Shown here: positions 8,332-16,878 of the stretch, one piece after another
Layout of the letters: each line of letters starts with the position of its first letter
Numbering within the stretch: position 1 is the first letter of the stretch
Origin: Sphingosinicellaceae bacterium
GTDB taxonomy: Bacteria > Pseudomonadota > Alphaproteobacteria > Sphingomonadales > Sphingomonadaceae
Assembly (NCBI GenBank): GCA_019285715.1
Contig: CP079108.1
Location: forward strand, 4,293,001 to 4,357,000
Direction: 5' to 3'
Length of the DNA: 64,000 nucleotides
Position numbers and translations under genes: made by a program
Notes under the pieces: model-generated
What the model saw: only the letters and a program-made list of their open reading frames with translations
Databases searched by the model: none
What the model was told of the DNA's origin: nothing

Positions 8332-8937
8332 ATGACCGCCCGCACCTCGTTTGCCCGCGCCGTCCGCATCGCGCTGCCCCTCGCCCTGATCGCACCGCTT
8401 GCGGCCTGCGGCGTCAACACCATCCCCGCCAAGGAAGAAACCGCCAAGGCACGCTGGGCCGACGTCGAGAGCGCCTACCAGCGCCGCGCCGACCTGATCC
8501 CCAACCTCGTCGCCACCGTGAAGGGCTATGCCAAGCAGGAGAAGGATGTCCTCGTCGAGGTCACCAACGCCCGCGCCCGCGCCACCTCGATCACCGTCGA
8601 CCCGACCAAGCTCAGCGATCCCGCCGCCGTCGCCAATTTTGACCAGGCGCAGACCGCGCTGTCGGGCTCGCTCGGCCGCCTGCTGGTCAGCGTCGAGAAG
8701 TACCCGGACCTCAAGTCGAACGAGCAGTTCCTCAACCTCCAGTCGCAGATCGAGGGCACCGAGAACCGCATCAACGTCACCCGCAAGGACTATAACGAGG
8801 CGGTGCGCGACTATAACACCGAGATCCGCACCTTCCCGAGCGTCATCGGCGCCAAGGTGATCTACGGCGCCAAGCCGCTGCAGCCGTTCAAGGCGACCAG
8901 CCCGGGTGCCGCAAACGCGCCGACGGTGGCTTTCTGA
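8332..8937 (+). CDS. LemA family lipoprotein
   Basis: A 201-residue LemA-family protein made of long helices. The N-terminus is a lipoprotein signal with lipobox LAAC (cysteine near residue 24), so it should be anchored in the membrane facing the periplasm. The RRADLIPNLVATVKGYAKQEK and FNEAVRDYN-like blocks (here YNEAVRDYNTEIRTFPS) are family hallmarks. The ATG at 8332 is supported by GGAG 9 bp upstream; a TTG at 8317 is less likely. It heads a tight LemA-TPM-TPM operon, a common bacterial arrangement of unknown but envelope-related function. Confidence 0.92.
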   Translation: MTARTSFARAVRIALPLALIAPLAACGVNTIPAKEETAKARWADVESAYQRRADLIPNLVATVKGYAKQEKDVLVEVTNARARATSITVDPTKLSDPAAVANFDQAQTALSGSLGRLLVSVEKYPDLKSNEQFLNLQSQIEGTENRINVTRKDYNEAVRDYNTEIRTFPSVIGAKVIYGAKPLQPFKATSPGAANAPTVAF

Positions 8938-8938
8938 G

Positions 8939-9778
8939 ATGAACCCGGTGGCGGGAGCAGCTTCGCTCCCCCGTTCCAGTGCTTTCGGGGTTGCAGCAGC
9001 GTGGCTTCTCGCCGCGCTGCTGCTGCTCGCCGCAACCATCGCCCACGCCGCGCCGACTTACCCACCGCTGACCGGCCGCGTCACCGATGCCGCGAACGTC
9101 CTACCGCCCGCGACCGTCGCGGAGCTGACCGCCAAGCTCGAGGCGCTCGAGACCGCGACCGGGCGCCAGCTGGTGGTCGCGACGGTGCCGAGCCTCGAGG
9201 ACTATCCGATCGAGGACTATGCCAACGGGCTGTTCCGCGCCTGGAAGCTGGGTGAGGCCAAGACCAACAACGGCGTGCTGCTGCTGGTTGCGCCGACCGA
9301 CCGGAAGGTCCGCGTCGAGGTCGGCTACGGCCTCGAGGATCGGCTGACGGACGCACTGTCGGCGACGATCATCCGCGACCGCATCATCCCGAGCTTCAAG
9401 GCCGGCGACCTGCCTGGAGGCGTCGTCGCGGGCACCGACGCGCTGATCGCCCAGCTCCAGCTGCCCGCCGACCAGGCCCGCGCCAACGTCGTCGCCGCTG
9501 CCCAGCAGCCGCGCGCGACGCGGCACGGCGGCCCCGGCCTGGGTGGGTTCGTCTGGCTCGGCATCATCCTGCTGTGGCTGTTCTTCTCGGTGTTCCGCGG
9601 CAGTCGCGGGCGCTCGTCGGGCATCGGCAACGCCATCCTGTGGGGTGTCGCCAGCGGCATGTTCAGCGGGCGCGGCGGTGGCGGCGGCGGTTGGGGAGAC
9701 GGCGGCGGTGGCGGTGGCGGCGGCTTCTCCGGCGGCGGCGGCTCATCGGGCGGCGGCGGCGCGTCGGGCGGCTGGTAG
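8939..9778 (+). CDS. TPM domain protein (YgcG type), glycine-rich tail
   Basis: A 279-residue secreted membrane protein: signal peptide (about residues 15-36), a TPM domain (LTGRVTDAANVLPP, TNNGVLLLVAPTDRKVRVEVGYGLE), one transmembrane helix near residue 205 (FVWLGIILLWLFFSVF), then a long tail of Gly and Ser ending in GGASGGW. Such tails are usual in this family. TPM proteins pair with LemA and have been linked to membrane-protein quality control, though the bacterial role is not settled. It begins 2 bp after lemA and overlaps the next TPM gene by one base. Confidence 0.9.
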   Translation: MNPVAGAASLPRSSAFGVAAAWLLAALLLLAATIAHAAPTYPPLTGRVTDAANVLPPATVAELTAKLEALETATGRQLVVATVPSLEDYPIEDYANGLFRAWKLGEAKTNNGVLLLVAPTDRKVRVEVGYGLEDRLTDALSATIIRDRIIPSFKAGDLPGGVVAGTDALIAQLQLPADQARANVVAAAQQPRATRHGGPGLGGFVWLGIILLWLFFSVFRGSRGRSSGIGNAILWGVASGMFSGRGGGGGGWGDGGGGGGGGFSGGGGSSGGGGASGGW

Positions 9779-10458
9779 TGGCCTTTTCCGACGCCGACCG
9801 CGCCAGCATCGCCAACGCCATCGCGGCGGCCGAACTCCGTACCACCGGCGAGATCGTCTGTATCGTCAACGAGCGCCCGCACCGCTATCCAGCGACCGGG
9901 CTGACTGTCGCCGCGCTGGTCGCGTTTGCCCTGCCGTTCGCTGCGGTGATGTGGCTTGGTGCCGATTTCGCCGCGCTGATGCCGTGGCGGAGCTGGACCG
10001 GCAGCGACTTCTCCGCCGATATCCGCGGTGCCATCGAAGCCTATGCGCTGGTGCAGGTCGTCATCTTCGCCATCGTTGCGGCGGTTGCGATCTGGACCGG
10101 GCTCGGGGCCGCGTTGACGCCGCGCACCATGAAGCGCGACCGCGTCCACGCCGAGGCGCTGAGCCAGTTCCGGGCGCGCGGCATGGGCAACACCCGCGCT
10201 CGCACCGGAGTCCTGATCTACGTCTCGATGACCGACCGCATCGCCGAGGTCGTCGCCGACCAGGGCATCTACGCACTCGTCGACCCGACCCACTGGGCGC
10301 AGGCGGTCCACGCCCTCGTCACCGGCATCAAGGCGGGTGAGCCGGCACGGGGCTTCGTCGACGCCATCGCGCTGTCGGGCGCCGTCCTCGCCGAGCATTT
10401 TCCGCCAAATCTCGACGACAATCCCAACGAATTACCCGACCGCCTGATCGAACTCTGA
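9778..10458 (+). CDS. Second TPM domain membrane protein
   Basis: A 226-residue protein with an N-terminal TPM half (FSDADRASIANAIAAAELRTTGEIVC), two transmembrane helices (around residues 42-62 and 88-112) and a C-terminal TPM half (RARTGVLIYVSMTDRIAEVVADQGI). Its GTG start shares one base with the stop of the first TPM gene; the longer in-frame extension upstream is arginine-rich shadow of the glycine tail and is rejected. It is the last gene of the LemA operon and probably functions in the same envelope complex. Confidence 0.87.
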   Translation: MAFSDADRASIANAIAAAELRTTGEIVCIVNERPHRYPATGLTVAALVAFALPFAAVMWLGADFAALMPWRSWTGSDFSADIRGAIEAYALVQVVIFAIVAAVAIWTGLGAALTPRTMKRDRVHAEALSQFRARGMGNTRARTGVLIYVSMTDRIAEVVADQGIYALVDPTHWAQAVHALVTGIKAGEPARGFVDAIALSGAVLAEHFPPNLDDNPNELPDRLIEL

Positions 10459-10493
10459 CTCTCCGTACGGTTTCGGGCGTCATGCCGCAGGAA

Positions 10494-10519
10494 GGAACCC
10501 GGCCGCGATTCGTCGGGTT
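10494..10519 (+). promoter_or_regulatory. Candidate EcfG-type (general stress) promoter
   Basis: GGAAC at 10494-10498 and GGTT at 10516-10519 are separated by 17 bp. The alphaproteobacterial general-stress sigma factor EcfG recognises GGAAC-N16/17-CGTT, so there is one mismatch in the -10 half. It lies 53-78 bp upstream of the haem-oxygenase-like gene, in the right orientation. Inference from motif only. Confidence 0.4.
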
Positions 10520-10535
10520 TATCCCGACATGAACA

Positions 10536-10551
10536 GCGGCTTTAAAGCCGC
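10536..10551. promoter_or_regulatory. Perfect 16-bp palindrome, possible operator
   Basis: GCGGCTTTAAAGCCGC is a perfect palindrome located 20 bp before the ATG of the haem-oxygenase-like gene. It is preceded by a small stem-loop (TCGGG-TTTAT-CCCGA, 10513-10527). It may be a dimeric repressor site or, as RNA, a hairpin near the ribosome site. Confidence 0.4.
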
Positions 10552-10571
10552 GTGGGCAGAGAGACGATCAC

Positions 10572-11495
10572 ATGATTACCCCGATTATCGCATCGCGTGC
10601 AGACGCGCGCGGCGAGGACGACCAACGCGGCGACAGCTTCCAGCAGCGGCTGACGCGCTTCAATCGCGACCGATTGGCGGTCGGAGTCCCGTCGCCTGAC
10701 TGGGAGTCGGCGCTGACCCAGGAAACTGCGATGCGTCGGCTCGAGGGCCGCTGGATCGAGGCCGAACGCGCGCATGTCGCGGACTGCGTTGCAGCCGTCC
10801 CGACCGATGCCGAGGGCTTCATCGCTTGGTACGAGAGGTTGCTCAACGACGGTCCGGGGCAAGGCGATCCGCTTTTCCCGTGGCTCGCCGAGCACGCCTC
10901 GCTCGAGGAATTGCGCTGGTTCCTGCAGCAGGAAGTTGCCGGTGAAGCAGGCTTCGACGACCTCGTGGCGCTGACTCAGGTCAAGCTGCCGGAGAGCGCG
11001 AAGATGGAGCTGGCCCGCAACTACTGGGACGAGATGGGCCGCGGCAACATGGCCGGCATGCACGGCCCGATGCTGGGTGCGCTGGCCGAGCGCCTCGACC
11101 TTCAGCCGACCATCGAGAACACGTGTCCGGAGAGCCTCGCGCTGGCCAACACGATGGTCGCGTTCGCCACCTCGCGGCGTTATGCGTGGCATTCGGTCGG
11201 CGCGCTTGGAATCATCGAGCTGACCGCCCCGGCGCGGTCGGCGGCGGTCGCGGCTGGGCTGCGGCGGCTGGGTTATGGCGACAAGGACCGCCGTTATTTC
11301 GACCTCCACGCGGTGCTCGACGTCAAGCACTCGATCGAGTGGAACAAGGAAGCGCTGGTCCCCATCGTATCCGAGTTTCCCGAGGCCGCGCGGTATCTCG
11401 CCGAGGGCGCGCTGATGCGGCTCGAGTGCGGGGCGCGGTGCTTTGCGCGGTATCGCGAGGTGCTGTGGGGCGAGGGAGAGCGGGCGGCGGCTTGA
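10572..11495 (+). CDS. Iron-containing redox enzyme, haem-oxygenase-like diiron oxidase fold
   Basis: A 307-residue all-helical soluble protein that I place in the 'iron-containing redox enzyme' (TenA/haem-oxygenase-like) group. Candidate metal-ligand helices are ELRWFLQQEVAGE (residues 114-126), YWDEMGRGNMAGMHG (about 152-166) and YFDLHAVLDVKHSIEW (about 242-257), the last giving an Asp/His-rich helix as in HDO enzymes such as UndA or SznF. Family members oxidise small amines, acids or amino acids with O2. It stands alone after the TPM gene with its own candidate stress promoter and palindrome. Substrate unknown; metal binding is inferred. Confidence 0.7.
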   Translation: MITPIIASRADARGEDDQRGDSFQQRLTRFNRDRLAVGVPSPDWESALTQETAMRRLEGRWIEAERAHVADCVAAVPTDAEGFIAWYERLLNDGPGQGDPLFPWLAEHASLEELRWFLQQEVAGEAGFDDLVALTQVKLPESAKMELARNYWDEMGRGNMAGMHGPMLGALAERLDLQPTIENTCPESLALANTMVAFATSRRYAWHSVGALGIIELTAPARSAAVAAGLRRLGYGDKDRRYFDLHAVLDVKHSIEWNKEALVPIVSEFPEAARYLAEGALMRLECGARCFARYREVLWGEGERAAA

Positions 11496-11522
11496 AGCAA
11501 ACTCCGGGTGGCTTCGGCTAAC

Positions 11523-12116
11523 CTAGAACCGTAGTCCGATTCCACCGAGTATCTGGTGGCGGCTCAAGTGAGCTTCGTAATTCGAATATTGATACTCGGC
11601 CTTGACGTAAGCTCGGCGCCTTACCGGATATTCAACGCCCGCACCGACCCGCGCACCAGTGTTATTATGAGCCGAAGAGAAGCTTTGTGGCGGTCCTGAG
11701 ATTGTTGCCGTGCTGGCGAAACGAGCATTCGCATAGCCGGCCTTGATATAGGCCAGCGCACCACCGACGTGTTTACCGAGACGAACCAGCGCGCTCAGGT
11801 CGCGGCGTGCCTTCACGCAAACCCGAGACGTTGCATCGGACACACACTCGTCAATGCTGCTTAGGTCGCCGTTGATCTCGGCACCGACGATTACGCCGGA
11901 ATGACCCAGCGCCAGATCGTAACCGGCACCGATGCCGTAGGATCCGCCTGAGAAGTGGTTTGAGCCAAACCCATATGCGCGAAATTGGGCAGACGGCCTG
12001 TCATACCCGCCGTGGACCTCGATACGCGGGCCGGTAAATTCTGATGCCATGACGGTGGTCGACGATCCGACCGCCGCAAGCGCCAGCACTCCGGAGCGGA
12101 GCGAGTTCATCTGCAT
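11523..12116 (-). CDS. Outer-membrane beta-barrel protein (porin-like)
   Basis: A 197-residue protein with a signal peptide (cleavage probable after TTVMA) and alternating beta-strand sequence typical of OmpA/Omp25-like eight-stranded barrels: GGSYGIGAGYDLAL, VGAEINGDLSS, ALAYIKAGYANARF, TGARVGAGVEYPV. It ends in phenylalanine (GGIGLRF), the C-terminal signature recognised by the BAM complex. Two cysteines (DECVSDATSRVCV) may form a loop disulfide. Base composition is visibly less G+C-rich than its neighbours. Function beyond an outer-membrane structural or porin role cannot be read. Confidence 0.82.
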   Translation of the reverse strand: MQMNSLRSGVLALAAVGSSTTVMASEFTGPRIEVHGGYDRPSAQFRAYGFGSNHFSGGSYGIGAGYDLALGHSGVIVGAEINGDLSSIDECVSDATSRVCVKARRDLSALVRLGKHVGGALAYIKAGYANARFASTATISGPPQSFSSAHNNTGARVGAGVEYPVRRRAYVKAEYQYSNYEAHLSRHQILGGIGLRF

Positions 12117-12177
12117 TTTGATTGCCCCCGATTACTAACAGCGTCGGACTTGTCCGAACTGCGGCGTACCGCGCTCG

Positions 12178-13434
12178 CTAGTGATTCATCGCGTCGAAGA
12201 AGTCCTCGTTGGTCTTCGAGTCCTTCATCTTGTCGAGCAGGAACTCCATCGCGTCGATGGTGCCCATCTGCATCAGGATGCGGCGCAGGACCCACATCTT
12301 GGACAGGGTCTGCTTGTCGACCAGCAGCTCCTCCTTGCGAGTGCCGGACTTGCCGATGTCGATGGCCGGGAAGACGCGCTTGTCGGCGATCTTGCGGTCG
12401 AGGATGATTTCGGAGTTACCGGTGCCCTTGAACTCCTCGAAGATGACCTCGTCCATGCGGCTGCCGGTGTCGATCAGCGCGGTCGAGATGATCGTCAGCG
12501 AGCCGCCTTCCTCGATGTTGCGGGCCGCACCGAAAAAGCGCTTCGGGCGCTGCAGCGCGTTGGCGTCGACACCGCCGGTCAGCACCTTGCCCGACGACGG
12601 CACGACGGTGTTGTAGGCGCGGCCGAGGCGCGTGATGTTGTCGAGCAGGATGACGACGTCGCGCTTGTGCTCGACGAGGCGCTTGGCCTTCTCGATGACC
12701 ATCTCGGCGACCTGGACGTGGCGCGTCGCGGGCTCGTCGAAGGTCGAGCTGATGACCTCGCCGTTGACCGTGCGCTGCATGTCGGTGACTTCCTCGGGCC
12801 GCTCGTCGATGAGCAGCACGATCAGGTAGATCTCCGGGTGGTTGGTCGAGATCGCCCGGGCGATGTTCTGCATCATGATCGTCTTGCCGACCCGCGGCGG
12901 CGCGACGATCAGGCAGCGCTGGCCCTTGCCGAGCGGCGCGATGATGTCGATGACCCGCGCCGACTTGTCCTTGACGGTCGGATCGAGCGTGTCGAAGCGC
13001 AGTTTCTCATCCGGATACAGCGGCGTCAGATTGTCGAAGTTGACGCGATGGCGGACGACATCGGGATCGTCGAAGTTGATCGCGGTCAGCTTGGTCAGCG
13101 CGAAATAGCGCTCGCCGTCCTTGGGCGCGCGGATCTCACCCTCGAGCGTGTCGCCGGTGCGGACGCCGAACTTGCGGACCTGCTGGGGCGAGACGTAGAT
13201 GTCGTCGGGGCCCGCGAGGTAGTTCGACTCGGCGGAGCGCAGGAAGCCGAAGCCGTCGGGCATGACCTCGACGGTGCCGGTGCCCATGATCATCTTGCCG
13301 TTGTCGGCCTCGGTCTTGAGAATGGCGAACTGGATGTCCTGCTTGCGCAGTGTCGAAGCGTTCTCGACCCCGAGTTCCTCGGCCATGGCAACGAGTTCGG
13401 CGGGGGTTTTGCGCTTCAGGTCGTGAAGATGCAT
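12178..13434 (-). CDS. rho: Transcription termination factor Rho
   Basis: A 418-residue hexameric RNA helicase that ends transcription at Rho-dependent sites. Visible parts are the N-terminal Rho_N domain ([20 protein letters not shown]), the cold-shock RNA-binding domain ([17 protein letters not shown]), Walker A (PPRVGKT) and Walker B ([17 protein letters not shown]), and the Q/R loops. ATG at 13434 gives the standard MHLHDLK start; the longer frame is rejected. The order rho-hemJ-hemE-PPSR is characteristic of alphaproteobacterial origin regions. Confidence 0.98.
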   Translation of the reverse strand: MHLHDLKRKTPAELVAMAEELGVENASTLRKQDIQFAILKTEADNGKMIMGTGTVEVMPDGFGFLRSAESNYLAGPDDIYVSPQQVRKFGVRTGDTLEGEIRAPKDGERYFALTKLTAINFDDPDVVRHRVNFDNLTPLYPDEKLRFDTLDPTVKDKSARVIDIIAPLGKGQRCLIVAPPRVGKTIMMQNIARAISTNHPEIYLIVLLIDERPEEVTDMQRTVNGEVISSTFDEPATRHVQVAEMVIEKAKRLVEHKRDVVILLDNITRLGRAYNTVVPSSGKVLTGGVDANALQRPKRFFGAARNIEEGGSLTIISTALIDTGSRMDEVIFEEFKGTGNSEIILDRKIADKRVFPAIDIGKSGTRKEELLVDKQTLSKMWVLRRILMQMGTIDAMEFLLDKMKDSKTNEDFFDAMNH

Positions 13435-13619
13435 GCGTGTCTCTGAGACTGGAGTCCGGGCGCTGTCGCAGTAAGGTCTGGCGATGGCGGACTGGTGAGC
13501 GGCCCGCCAGGATGACGGTGCTGACCCCGACGTAAGCGGCACGACCGCCAGCGTCAAGGCGGGATCGTCAAGGTGGAGGGTCGGAACGAATCTTCAGGAC
13601 GGCGATGACGGCGCCTGGT

Positions 13620-14063
13620 TCAGAATGGCTTGACCACCACCAGCACGACGATGACGATCGTCGCCAGCGCCGGGACTTCGTTGAGCAGTCGCATCGTGCG
13701 CTCGGAATAGGGCCTGAGCCCGCGTGCGAATTTCTTGGCGGTGCCGCTCAACCAGCCGTGGTAGCCCGACAGCAGGACCACGATCGCGATCTTGGCGTGG
13801 AGCCAGCCCGCGCCCGCGAAGCCGTAGCTGGTCGCGACCATCAGCCCGAGGATCCAGACCAGCACGATGCCGGGGTTGAGGATGATCCGCTTGATGCGGG
13901 CATTGCGCTCGTTCCACAAAGCGTCCTCGGGCGAACCCGGCACCGTCGCCATCTGGTAGACCAGGAAGCGCGGCAGCATGAACAGCCCGGCGATCCAGAA
14001 GATCACCGCGATGACATGGAGCGCCTTGACCCAGGGATAAGCGTCACCGAGCCAGCCGATCAT
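13620..14063 (-). CDS. hemJ: Protoporphyrinogen IX oxidase HemJ
   Basis: A 147-residue inner-membrane protein with four helices that oxidises protoporphyrinogen IX to protoporphyrin IX in haem synthesis. The first helix carries KALHVIAVIFWIAGLFMLPR with the conserved histidine, and AKIAIVVLLSGYHGW contains the conserved lysine of HemJ. The ATG at 14063 overlaps the hemE stop by one base (TGATG); a GTG at 14066 is possible. The position directly behind hemE supports the haem-pathway role. A CopD-like membrane protein would be the only alternative. Confidence 0.92.
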   Translation of the reverse strand: MIGWLGDAYPWVKALHVIAVIFWIAGLFMLPRFLVYQMATVPGSPEDALWNERNARIKRIILNPGIVLVWILGLMVATSYGFAGAGWLHAKIAIVVLLSGYHGWLSGTAKKFARGLRPYSERTMRLLNEVPALATIVIVVLVVVKPF

Positions 14064-15100
14064 CACCCGCCCCTAACCAGCGCAATGAACTCCTCGACGT
14101 GCGCGATCGGCGTGTCCTGGAGGATGCCGTGGCCGAGGTTCATGATGTGCGGCCGGCCTTCGAAGGCGGCACGGACCCGCGCGACGCTTTCGCGCAAGGG
14201 CTCGCCGCCGGCGATCAGGGCGAGCGGGTCGACGTTGCCCTGCACCGGCATCCCCGGCGGCAGCATCGCGTCCGCCCAGCCCGGGTCGATGGTCTCGTCG
14301 AGCCCGACCGCGTCGATGCCGGTTTCGGCCGCGTACGCCGCGAGCTTGGCGCCCGCACCCTTGGGGAAGCCGATGATCGGCACGTCGCCGTGGCGGACCA
14401 TCAGGCGCCCGACGATGTCGGCGGTCGGCGCGATCACCCAGCGCTCGAATTCGGCCGGCGCGAGACTGCCCGACCAACTGTCGAACAGCTGCACTGCCTG
14501 CGCCCCCGCCGCGATCTGGCCCGAAAGATAATCGACGGTGGTGTGGACGATGCGGTCGATGAGCGCCTGGAACGCGACCGGGTCGCGGTAGGCCAGGCGG
14601 CGCGCCTCGGCGTGGTCCTTGGAGCCCTGGCCCGCCACCATGTAGGTCGCGACCGTCCACGGTGACCCTGCAAAGCCCAGCATGGCGACTTCGGGGTCGA
14701 GGGCGGCCCGCACCCGCCGCACGGTCTCGTAGACCGGCAGGAAGCGCTCAGGGGCGGCATCGAGGGCATCGAAGGCACCATCGAGCAAGGGTGGCGTCAG
14801 ACGCGGCCCCTCGCCGACCCCGAAGCTCAGGTCCTGCCCAAGCGCGTGGGGGACGATCAATATGTCCGAGAACAGGATCGCGCCGTCGAGGCCGAAGCGG
14901 CGGATCGGCTGGAGCGTAACCTCGGCAGCGGACTCGCTGTCATAGACGAGTTCGAGGAAGCCGCCCTTCTCCTGCCGCAGCGCGCGGTATTCGGGCAGGT
15001 AGCGCCCGGCTTGTCGCATCAGCCAAAGCGGCGGGATGTCGAGGATATCGCCGCCGAGCACGGCAAGAATCGGCGAGGCGGGCGGCGGCGTGGTGATCAC
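14063..15100 (-). CDS. hemE: Uroporphyrinogen decarboxylase HemE
   Basis: A 345-residue cytosolic enzyme that decarboxylates uroporphyrinogen III to coproporphyrinogen III. The diagnostic N-terminal motif LWLMRQAGRYLPEYR and the substrate-binding FAGSPWTVATYMVAG are present, as is the C-terminal NLGHGILQDTP. The start is taken as GTG at 15100; no ATG lies close upstream. Its 5' flank is the candidate replication origin, as in Caulobacter where hemE borders Cori and its promoter is tied to replication control. It is coupled to hemJ. Confidence 0.97.
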   Translation of the reverse strand: MITTPPPASPILAVLGGDILDIPPLWLMRQAGRYLPEYRALRQEKGGFLELVYDSESAAEVTLQPIRRFGLDGAILFSDILIVPHALGQDLSFGVGEGPRLTPPLLDGAFDALDAAPERFLPVYETVRRVRAALDPEVAMLGFAGSPWTVATYMVAGQGSKDHAEARRLAYRDPVAFQALIDRIVHTTVDYLSGQIAAGAQAVQLFDSWSGSLAPAEFERWVIAPTADIVGRLMVRHGDVPIIGFPKGAGAKLAAYAAETGIDAVGLDETIDPGWADAMLPPGMPVQGNVDPLALIAGGEPLRESVARVRAAFEGRPHIMNLGHGILQDTPIAHVEEFIALVRGG

Positions 15101-15445
15101 CGGTTGTCCTGTGCAAGCCGCCGTCGACCGGCGCCACCGCTCAATGCCCGCCACACCACAACCTTGCAAAGAGTCTTTAGAAGAATGGCAGTGGTAGTAG
15201 TTCGGGGGATGCCGGGGATAAGTCCCGTCGACCGATTCAGTCCACACCGCAGCGGGTCGCCGACTCGCCTGAATCCGGCGAGTCGTTAAAGTTGTCCCCG
15301 TTGTCCACAGGGCTGCCTGTGGATTCTTCCTGGATGTGGGCTGGCAAGACGGGAGTCGGCGGAAACCGGGAAAAACCCGGGCTTGCCGGTTTTCGGCCGC
15401 ATCACTAACCCTCGCTCCGATGCTTATCCACAGACTTGCCCGACG
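15101..15445. other. Candidate chromosomal replication origin (oriC)
   Basis: This 345-bp gap between divergent hemE and PPSR is the position of Cori in Caulobacter. It holds a consensus DnaA box TTATCCACA at 15424-15432, a near-consensus TTGTCCACA at 15301-15309 and a weaker reverse box at 15318-15326 (TGTGGATTC). Seven GANTC sites fall within 15171-15357. A G+C stem (CCGGG-AAAAA-CCCGG) lies at 15367-15381. I see one TTAA (15286-15289) but no full TTAA-N7-TTAA CtrA site, and no long A+T-rich unwinding tract. dnaA is not in the window. Confidence 0.7.
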
Positions 15446-16279
15446 GTGACCCGGCTGCACCTCCACCTCGTCTCCGATTCGACCGGGGAGACGCTGGAAT
15501 CGGTAGCAAAAGCTGGTCTGGCGCGCTTCGAGGGCGTCGAGGCGATCAAGCATTTCTGGCCGATGGTGCGCAGCGAAGGCCATCTCGACCGGGTCATGGA
15601 GGAGATCGCCAAGCGCCCCGGGCTGGTCCTCTACACATTGGTCACGGGCCCGGTTCGCACCCGGCTCGAGCATCGCTGCATCACCATGGGCCTGCCGATG
15701 GTGTCGGCGCTCGACCCGACCATCGATGCGCTGTCGGACCTGCTCGGCCAGTCGGCGACGACCCGGCCCGGTCGCCAGCACATCATGGACGCGGCCTATT
15801 TTCGCCGGGTCGACGCGATCAACTTCACCATGGTCCACGACGACGGCCAGCAGAGCGAAAACTGGGAGGAAGCCGATATCGTGCTCGCGGGCGTGTCGCG
15901 AACTTCCAAGACGCCGACCGCGATCTATCTCGCCAATCGTGGCTACAAGACTGCCAACATGCCGGTCGTGCCGCAATCGCCGCCGCCGGCGTCGCTGTTC
16001 ACGCTGCAACGCCCGCTCGTCGTCGGGCTGACGACGTCGCCGGAGCGCCTCGTCGCGATCCGCCGCAACCGCCTGCTGACGATGGGCAGCGCCACCGACA
16101 CCGACTACGTCGAGCTCGACCGGGTCGCCGCCGAGGTCGCCTACGCCCGGCGTTTGTTCGCCGATCACGACGTGCCGGTGATCGACGTGACGCGGCGCTC
16201 GATCGAGGAAAGCGCTGCGGCGATCATCAATCTCGTGCAGGCGCGTGACGCGGCGCGCGGCGTCGAGGTTCCCGAATGA
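15446..16279 (+). CDS. Pyruvate, water dikinase regulatory protein (PPSR/DUF299)
   Basis: A 277-residue bifunctional serine/threonine kinase and phosphorylase that controls PEP synthase (or PPDK) by reversible phosphorylation. It starts LHLHLVSDSTGETLE, the family hallmark, and has the P-loop-like GVSRTSKTPTAIYLA around residue 150. GTG at 15446 gives the expected start; an upstream ATG at 15383 would add 21 unrelated residues across the DnaA box. It heads the PPSR-maf-aroE-coaE-dnaQ series with 4-bp overlaps. The target dikinase gene is not in this window. Confidence 0.93.
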   Translation: MTRLHLHLVSDSTGETLESVAKAGLARFEGVEAIKHFWPMVRSEGHLDRVMEEIAKRPGLVLYTLVTGPVRTRLEHRCITMGLPMVSALDPTIDALSDLLGQSATTRPGRQHIMDAAYFRRVDAINFTMVHDDGQQSENWEEADIVLAGVSRTSKTPTAIYLANRGYKTANMPVVPQSPPPASLFTLQRPLVVGLTTSPERLVAIRRNRLLTMGSATDTDYVELDRVAAEVAYARRLFADHDVPVIDVTRRSIEESAAAIINLVQARDAARGVEVPE

Positions 16280-16878
16280 CGGGCATGATCGTGCTCGCGT
16301 CGACGAGCAGCAGCCGCCAGGCGATGCTGCGCGGTGCCGGCGTCAAGTTCGAGGCGGTCGCGCCCAACGTCGACGAGAGCGAGATCAAGGTCTCGATGGT
16401 CGCCGCCGGTGCGGGTGCGCGCGAAGTCGCCGACACGCTCGCCGAGATGAAGGCGCTCAAGCTGTCGCGCCGCGTGCCTGGTGCGCTGGTGCTCGGCAGC
16501 GACCAGATCCTCGAAACTCACGACGGCGCGCTGCTCGACAAGCCCGAGGGCCGGGCCGGGGCCGAGGCCCACCTGCGCCGCCTGATGGGCCGCGACCACC
16601 GGCTCGTCTGCGGCGCGGTCATCGCCATGGACGGCGCGGTGGTGTGGCGCGTCGTCGACACCGCGCGGCTGTCGATGCGGCCGCTGAGCGACGCCTTCAT
16701 CGCGGCGTACCTCGACCAGGAGGGCGACGCGGTGCTCGGCTCGGTCGGGGCGTACCGGATCGAAGGGCTGGGGGCGCAATTGTTCAGCCGGATCGACGGG
16801 GATCATTTCACGGTGATGGGGCTGCCGCTGCTGCCGGTGCTGGATTTTCTAAGGGTGCGGGGGGTGCTGGCGTCGTGA
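16276..16878 (+). CDS. maf: Maf family nucleotide pyrophosphatase
   Basis: A 200-residue Maf/YceF-type nucleoside triphosphate pyrophosphatase, thought to remove modified nucleotides from the pool. The N-terminal LASTSSSRQAMLRGAG, the ALVLGSDQILE loop with its catalytic aspartate, and LDKPEGRAGAEAHLRRL all match the family. The start overlaps the PPSR stop (ATGA) and the stop overlaps the aroE GTG, so translation is coupled along the operon. Whether it is the dTTP/UTP or m7GTP subtype I cannot decide. Confidence 0.93.
   Translation: MTGMIVLASTSSSRQAMLRGAGVKFEAVAPNVDESEIKVSMVAAGAGAREVADTLAEMKALKLSRRVPGALVLGSDQILETHDGALLDKPEGRAGAEAHLRRLMGRDHRLVCGAVIAMDGAVVWRVVDTARLSMRPLSDAFIAAYLDQEGDAVLGSVGAYRIEGLGAQLFSRIDGDHFTVMGLPLLPVLDFLRVRGVLAS

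Noticed and set aside
9670-9778. Glycine-rich GGC/GGT tract as a repeat element or CRISPR-like array
   Set aside because: It encodes the usual glycine-rich tail of a TPM/YgcG protein and has no unit repeats with spacers.
12181-13446. 421-residue plus-strand open frame
   Set aside because: Exact antisense of rho.
15280-15300. CtrA binding site in the putative origin
   Set aside because: A single TTAA at 15286 has no partner 7 bp downstream, so TTAA-N7-TTAA is not met.
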